11,556 nt of DNA from a bacterium. Lineage in GTDB: Bacteria; Vulcanimicrobiota; Xenobia; Xenobiales; Xenobiaceae. How positions within the stretch are numbered: the stretch's first letter is position 1; each line of letters starts with the position of its first letter. A program made the position numbers and the translations under genes. The notes under the pieces were generated by a model, which had not been told where the DNA came from, ran no database searches, and was given only the letters and a program-made list of their open reading frames with translations. Of the stretch, positions 7,093 to 11,556 are shown one piece after another. The DNA lies in NCBI GenBank assembly GCA_017444165.1, contig JAFSXH010000147.1:1-11556 (forward strand), in the 5' to 3' direction.

Positions 7093-9663
7093 ATGATATT
7101 GGTTAAGACTGATAAAAGTAAATATAAAAAGGGTGTGGCACTCATATTCGCGCTATTTACTATAGTAGTGCTTTGTGCTATCAGTACTACTGTAACGGCT
7201 TTAGCAGTAAATAATAGTCACGATACTAAGAGATTCAATGCCAACGAGTATGTTTTACATGCTGCTAACTGGGGTATAGAGGCTGCCATAAATTATATGG
7301 GAGTATGGAATGGCTCTTCTTTAACGTGTGCGCTGTCTCAAAATGGTTTGCACGTGAAAAAGAAGAGTTTGACGAGTACTGATTTAACAAAGTTTGGAGT
7401 GGATACTAGTAAATTAAGTGGTAGTATAGGTACAGTTTCTTTATTAACATTTCACGATGGTAGTGTTGATGGAAACCCTCACAGACTCAACGATAATCTT
7501 AATCATAATTTTTTAGTCGGTGTGGTGGTTGTGGAATTGAAGTATGATAACAATCAACCGAGTATCTATCACCTTCGTTCGATTGCTAAGATGACCGATG
7601 AAGGAAATAACGATTATAGCGATCTTTTGAGAGTGGGGCGTTTATCGAATTGTACCACCAGAGTAGTGGAAGCCGACGTTCGTGAGCAGACGGCCAGTGA
7701 TTTTATGCATTTTATTGAAAATGCTCGCTCTTGGGATGCTAACGGTGTAGATCTTTCTGGAAGGGGATGGATTCAATATGCAGACGGGTCTTCGAATACC
7801 AGGAAAACTCAAAACATGGAGTTGGCCAGGAGTGCTGTTCTTTTGCCTGAAAATTACAGCGAAAATGGCAAGTTGTATGTTTCTGGACACAGCAGTGATA
7901 CAACGGATCTTGCTAAACAGGTTTTGCGTGGCCAATACGATGGCCGTTTGGGGTTCTTTGCTGGAGATGGTAGTACTGGTCCCCAATCTAGTAAATACAC
8001 ATTTACTGATGATGTGACAACTAGATATGGCGTTGATAAGTATGCTTACAGAACTAGAGGCAACCATGCCGATGTGGGAATTGGCAAGAGTACTGTCCTC
8101 GGTATGATGCAGGGAAATTGGAATACTGGTGACAGTTCCTTAGGGTTAGATTCTGGCTATAAAATGCCCCAAGAGAGAGTTAAGTGGTACGACAAAAATG
8201 GAAATCTTCGTGAGGGTACATTTTTTGATAAGACTAACTATTTAATATCCACGGATACGTCTACTGGTAAAAAGGCAGTACAGATACGTATAGGTTCAAA
8301 TCTCAGAAATGAGACTGTTTATAATATCAACTCTATTGCTGGTAATTATTCTACAGACAAGTGTCCAGATGTGGCTCAGGCTGTTTCTGGTACTACCGTA
8401 TCAAACAGTCCTACATTTGCTACAGTTCGAGTGGAAGTTAAAGGTAATACATGTCGCATACTTAAATATAATTCGGCAGTGTCTAAATCAACTGGTGAAT
8501 ATGTTGAAAACATAACTCCTGGTGGTGGAACCATAAATATTAACAAGATAAAACAGGGCGTTATCAGCGTTGAGGGCGGTAATGTTGAGATAGTGGAAGT
8601 AAGCAGTTTCCCAGGTGGAAACGCTTTTGGAACGGTTGTAGATGGTGGCAATAGTATGGCTAACGCTTTAAAAAGTGAGCTTACCGTTGTTACTGATGTT
8701 GACAAATGCAGAGATATGAGTCTCAACAGAGGCTATGATTATAATGATCCTGAGATAACAAAAGGCTGGGGCTACAATAGTAGTGCTGGTGGTTGGAATA
8801 ATAACACAGATAGTTCTGTTTATAGTAGTGTAGCCAGGAAGTACTTAGATTGGTTGGATGAGGCTTTGAATGGTGGTTATACATTAACGTCAGATACTCG
8901 TCGTGAACTTGAAAGTCTCGCTAATAGCAGTGCGTATAGAGCTCCTTATTCGTCACAAAGTTTAAAAGACACTATAGCTAAGGCTAAAGAGATAGTAGAG
9001 CAATCTAAAACTGACGTTACAAACTCCAAGAATGGTGAGTACACTGCTGGTACATTGCCTGACAACCTTCCTGAGGTCAATATTAACTATAGTAATAGTG
9101 ATGTCTCTAATAAAGTTCTTTGGCCTACTCCTGCTAATCGTGCTATAGAACGCGAAGGTAATATCGTTATAGGCAGTGACCTCAGACAAAGTGGTGACGG
9201 TTCTAGTTTGGGACTCATAGCTAAGAACTTCATTTATCTCAATGACAGAAATTATGATGTTAATGGAAAGAGGGAACTTTGTGTTGATGGAGTGCTAATG
9301 AGCTACGATCACTCTGTGCAGTTTGATTGGAACAATTTAACTAATAATGGCAATTTAAATAACCATAGAGGTTTAGATGATTCTGGTTTTTCTGGCGAGA
9401 AAATAGAAGAAAAAGATAGCTCAGGTAAGAAGAATATTGTGTATAAAAATATACGTAAATTCACGCTTAATGGATCTATAGTTGGTGGATTCTTGGACTG
9501 CGAGGGTGATACTTATGGTCGTGGCTATTTTTACCAAAATTTTAAGCACGATGATAGATTGCTCTACCATTTGCCTCCTCATTTCCCAACTTTTTCCACT
9601 GATAGTACAGTTTCTATCCAGTATATTCTTCTCTCCTACAAAGATAATGGTGCGTTGCAGTAA
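7093..9663 (+). CDS. Large PilX/GspK-like prepilin-family protein
   Basis: An 856-residue protein. The basic leader ends KKG at 12-14 and the mature end would be VALIFALFTIVVLCAIST, a hydrophobic helix without Glu at +5, as in PilX and GspK proteins. ANEYVLHAANWGIEAAINYM at 50-69 matches the conserved stalk of PilX-N proteins, where an (A/E)A-rich segment follows the membrane helix. The middle is Ser/Asn/Gly-rich and probably beta-structured, with several scattered Cys. The C-terminal part has an IVIGSDL...LGLIAKNFIYL region and ends near 812-832 with a Y-x-N-F-x-x-D-x-R-L-x(4)-PPHFP element that I recall from large PilX-like proteins of other phyla. The ATG at 7093 has AGGAGG at 7077-7082. 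It is far larger than GspK or PilX of model species (about 170-330 residues), so it may be a tip adhesin or an assembly factor. It closes the pilin operon. Confidence 0.8.
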   Translation: MILVKTDKSKYKKGVALIFALFTIVVLCAISTTVTALAVNNSHDTKRFNANEYVLHAANWGIEAAINYMGVWNGSSLTCALSQNGLHVKKKSLTSTDLTKFGVDTSKLSGSIGTVSLLTFHDGSVDGNPHRLNDNLNHNFLVGVVVVELKYDNNQPSIYHLRSIAKMTDEGNNDYSDLLRVGRLSNCTTRVVEADVREQTASDFMHFIENARSWDANGVDLSGRGWIQYADGSSNTRKTQNMELARSAVLLPENYSENGKLYVSGHSSDTTDLAKQVLRGQYDGRLGFFAGDGSTGPQSSKYTFTDDVTTRYGVDKYAYRTRGNHADVGIGKSTVLGMMQGNWNTGDSSLGLDSGYKMPQERVKWYDKNGNLREGTFFDKTNYLISTDTSTGKKAVQIRIGSNLRNETVYNINSIAGNYSTDKCPDVAQAVSGTTVSNSPTFATVRVEVKGNTCRILKYNSAVSKSTGEYVENITPGGGTININKIKQGVISVEGGNVEIVEVSSFPGGNAFGTVVDGGNSMANALKSELTVVTDVDKCRDMSLNRGYDYNDPEITKGWGYNSSAGGWNNNTDSSVYSSVARKYLDWLDEALNGGYTLTSDTRRELESLANSSAYRAPYSSQSLKDTIAKAKEIVEQSKTDVTNSKNGEYTAGTLPDNLPEVNINYSNSDVSNKVLWPTPANRAIEREGNIVIGSDLRQSGDGSSLGLIAKNFIYLNDRNYDVNGKRELCVDGVLMSYDHSVQFDWNNLTNNGNLNNHRGLDDSGFSGEKIEEKDSSGKKNIVYKNIRKFTLNGSIVGGFLDCEGDTYGRGYFYQNFKHDDRLLYHLPPHFPTFSTDSTVSIQYILLSYKDNGALQ

Positions 9664-9685
9664 CTTGTAACTTAGTCTAAGTATT

Positions 9686-9721
9686 GAGCTATCGCTGTTT
9701 TGTGAGCGATAGCTCTTTTTT
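9686..9721 (+). terminator. Rho-independent terminator of the pilin operon
   Basis: GAGCTATCGCT at 9686-9696 pairs perfectly with AGCGATAGCTC at 9705-9715 around an 8-base loop, and six T residues follow at 9716-9721. It lies 22 bases after the stop of the PilX-like gene and separates that operon from the downstream peptidase gene. Confidence 0.92.
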
Positions 9722-9745
9722 ATTCCCTTTTTGTTCCATTTGTTT

Positions 9746-9751
9746 TATACT
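9746..9751 (+). promoter_or_regulatory. Candidate -10 box of the peptidase gene (possibly leaderless)
   Basis: TATACT differs by one base from TATAAT. It ends 6 bases before the ATG at 9758, so transcription from it would begin at or next to the start codon. No Shine-Dalgarno-like sequence lies in the bases before this ATG. The -35 region is weak (TTCCCT at 17-base spacing). The preceding terminator means the gene needs its own promoter. Confidence 0.45.
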
Positions 9752-9757
9752 GTTGGC

Positions 9758-11556
9758 ATGGAAAAGCGTAATTTTGATAATTGGGATTTAAAGCCGTTTT
9801 TTAGTAGCGTTGTTGGCAGTGATTTTTTTGCTTATTTAGATGGAATAAGTAAACTTCTGGAGGCACAAGAGAGTATAGATCTAGTCTCTCTAAGTGGTGA
9901 GAATTCTCTGGAAGTTGTAGCCGATTTTATCAATAAGTTGGAAGAGTTGGAAGTTCGTTTGACCCACGTTATTTGTTATGTGGAGTGTGTGCGAGCTGAA
10001 AATGTTGCCAATGTTGAGGCGGCCAAGGCTCAAAATAAGGTGGAACTTTTAGAGTCTAGGGTCAGTAAGTTAAATGTGACTCTTTTGGCTAAGATTAAAG
10101 AACTAAGTGATAGTGAGTTTAGTGAACTTTGTAAGATACCGAGTTTGTTAGAAGCTAGACATACTTTGGAGAGGATGCGCTTTGAGGCTGAACACAGTAT
10201 GAGTGCAGAATTGGAGAATTTAGTTTCCGATCTGCATATGACAGGGTTTAAAGCTTGGGAGAATCTCTATGAGGGTGTGGCCTCTTCACTGAACTTTTTC
10301 GTTGAGGATAGCCATGGCAATAGGCGAGAAGTGCCAATGAGTCTCAAGGTCAGTCTCTTAGAGGATAGAGATCCTAAGGTTCGTTTAACGACTTTAGAAA
10401 ACTCTAATGCCGCTTGGATGGGGGTGAGTGAGACGATCAGGGCCGCTCTGCACAGTATCTCGGGCTATCGCTTAAAGTTGCAATCTAGACGCGGTTATGA
10501 GCATTTTTTGGAAGAAGCCGCCTTTGAGAACAGTCTCAAGCGGAGCACTTTAGAGGCTATGATCGAGGCTGTCAAAGCTAATCTTGAAGTGCCGCGTCGC
10601 TTTTTGCGTTTAAAGGCTAAACTTTTGCACTCTGATAAGTTGGGTTTTCAGGATCTCTATGCGCCTATTGATTTTGTCGAGGGAGAGACTAAAGAGAAAA
10701 AGTACACGTGGGATGAGGCGGGTGAACTTATCGTTGAAGCCTTTAATCGTTTTGAGCCCGCTTTTGGTATTTTCGCTCGGAAGGCCCTAGATGAGCATTG
10801 GATCGAATCTGAAGTTAGGTCGGGGAAGCGTCCAGGTGGTTTTTGTATATCTTCTACAGTTTTGAATCAATCGCGTATTTTTATGACCTTCCAAGGCAAT
10901 TTAGGCGATGTCTTTACTTTGGCGCATGAATTGGGCCACGCTTATCACGAGAGCTTGTTGAAAGATCTGCGCTATTACAACCACAGTTATCCTATGACTC
11001 TGGCGGAGACGGCCTCTACTTTTGCAGAGACACTTTTGGGTGATTATCTCCTCTCTCAAAAAAATATAAGCAAGAGAGAGAAGTTGGATATGTATAAACG
11101 TCGTCTAGATGATGCTTCCGCCTACCTTTTGAATATACTTATGCGTTATATCTTTGAAGTGGCATTTTATGAGGCGCGTTCTAAGGATGAGGTCTTCTCT
11201 GTGGCTGAATTAAATGAGCTTATGAAAGAGACACAACTTCAGGTCTATGGCGATACGCTCGATCATCAGAGGTTAGATCCACTCTTTTGGGCTTCTAAGG
11301 GCCATTTTTATATTACCGAGGTCAGTTTTTATAATTTTCCTTACATTTTCGGTTATCTCTTCAGTTTGGGAGTTTACGCTAGGTTCCGTCAGGAAGGGGA
11401 GTCTTTCCGCAAGACTTTTGTCGAGCTGTTGCGCTTAACGGGACGGGCCACTTGTGAAGAGGTGGCTAGAGAGTCGCTGGGAGTCGATCTCAGTAAGGTT
11501 GATTTTTGGCAAGAATCGGTTAATTTGGTGGCTAAGGAGCTTAAATCATTTGAAGA
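9758..11556 (+). CDS. pepF: Oligoendopeptidase F-like M3 metallopeptidase (3' end cut by window)
   Basis: A cytoplasmic zinc oligopeptidase of the PepF branch of family M3, which trims short peptides. The frame runs 599 codons to the window edge without a stop. PepF proteins are about 600 residues, so only a few residues are likely missing. The zinc motif HELGH is at 390-394 within the family context NLGDVFTLAHELGHAYHES, and the third ligand is Glu417 in LAETASTFAE. The N-terminal WDLKPFF near residues 9-15 is where PepF proteins usually carry a W-x-L motif, supporting the ATG at 9758 despite the lack of a ribosome binding site. The SFYNFPYIFGYLFSLGVY segment near the C-terminus, including the substrate-binding tyrosines, is also typical. 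There is no signal peptide. The preceding terminator separates it from the pilin genes, so I see no functional link to them. Confidence 0.93.
   Translation, partial: MEKRNFDNWDLKPFFSSVVGSDFFAYLDGISKLLEAQESIDLVSLSGENSLEVVADFINKLEELEVRLTHVICYVECVRAENVANVEAAKAQNKVELLESRVSKLNVTLLAKIKELSDSEFSELCKIPSLLEARHTLERMRFEAEHSMSAELENLVSDLHMTGFKAWENLYEGVASSLNFFVEDSHGNRREVPMSLKVSLLEDRDPKVRLTTLENSNAAWMGVSETIRAALHSISGYRLKLQSRRGYEHFLEEAAFENSLKRSTLEAMIEAVKANLEVPRRFLRLKAKLLHSDKLGFQDLYAPIDFVEGETKEKKYTWDEAGELIVEAFNRFEPAFGIFARKALDEHWIESEVRSGKRPGGFCISSTVLNQSRIFMTFQGNLGDVFTLAHELGHAYHESLLKDLRYYNHSYPMTLAETASTFAETLLGDYLLSQKNISKREKLDMYKRRLDDASAYLLNILMRYIFEVAFYEARSKDEVFSVAELNELMKETQLQVYGDTLDHQRLDPLFWASKGHFYITEVSFYNFPYIFGYLFSLGVYARFRQEGESFRKTFVELLRLTGRATCEEVARESLGVDLSKVDFWQESVNLVAKELKSFE

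Noticed and set aside
7642..8067. 141-residue minus-strand frame inside the PilX-like gene
   Set aside because: It lies wholly within a well-supported plus-strand gene, has no ribosome binding site or recognisable domain, and is best read as a shadow frame.
1..11556. CRISPR array, tRNA or rRNA genes, insertion sequences
   Set aside because: I saw no regularly spaced repeats, tRNA-like cloverleaf, transposase motifs or terminal inverted repeats when reading both strands.

Overview
The window is bacterial chromosome, densely packed with genes on both strands. It looks like core genes (tyrS and a pepF-type oligoendopeptidase) flanking an accessory block. I cannot assign a phylum from the sequence. 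Shine-Dalgarno sites are strong (AGGAGG types), starts are ATG or TTG, and composition is moderate in GC. In sampled lines the protease genes look richer in GC and the pilin-like genes richer in AT. The type IV pilin-like proteins mean the cell should have a prepilin peptidase and a pilus or type II secretion-like assembly machine. None of that machinery is in the window.

Layout. (1) 1-1380, plus strand: the tail of an unidentified gene, then tyrS, closed by a hairpin that can terminate transcription in both directions. (2) 1410-5510, minus strand: a tight four-gene operon read from an extended -10 promoter near 5506. In order of transcription it encodes a 138-residue secreted or membrane-anchored small protein, a 216-residue prepilin-like protein (FimT/GspH-like), and two tandem paralogous metalloproteases of thermolysin (M4) type with no signal peptide or propeptide. 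(3) 5541-9721, plus strand, divergent from (2): three prepilin-like genes, PilV/GspI-like, PilW/GspJ-like (4-base overlap) and a very large PilX/GspK-like protein of 856 residues, ended by a perfect 11-bp terminator hairpin. (4) 9758 to the window end, plus strand: an M3-family oligoendopeptidase F-like gene, cut by the window edge a few residues before its probable end and perhaps expressed from a leaderless transcript.

How they may work together (inference): the divergent pair (2)+(3) resembles a minor-pilin set (FimT/H, V/I, W/J, X/K) of the kind that primes or caps a type IV pilus or pseudopilus. Here the FimT/GspH-like member sits in an operon with two M4-like proteases and a small anchored protein. 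This linkage of paired, apparently unprocessed thermolysin-like enzymes to pilin-like proteins is the most unusual thing in the window. The proteases have complete catalytic residues, a shared 7-residue N-terminus, and a strongly conserved C-terminal extension that I do not recognise.
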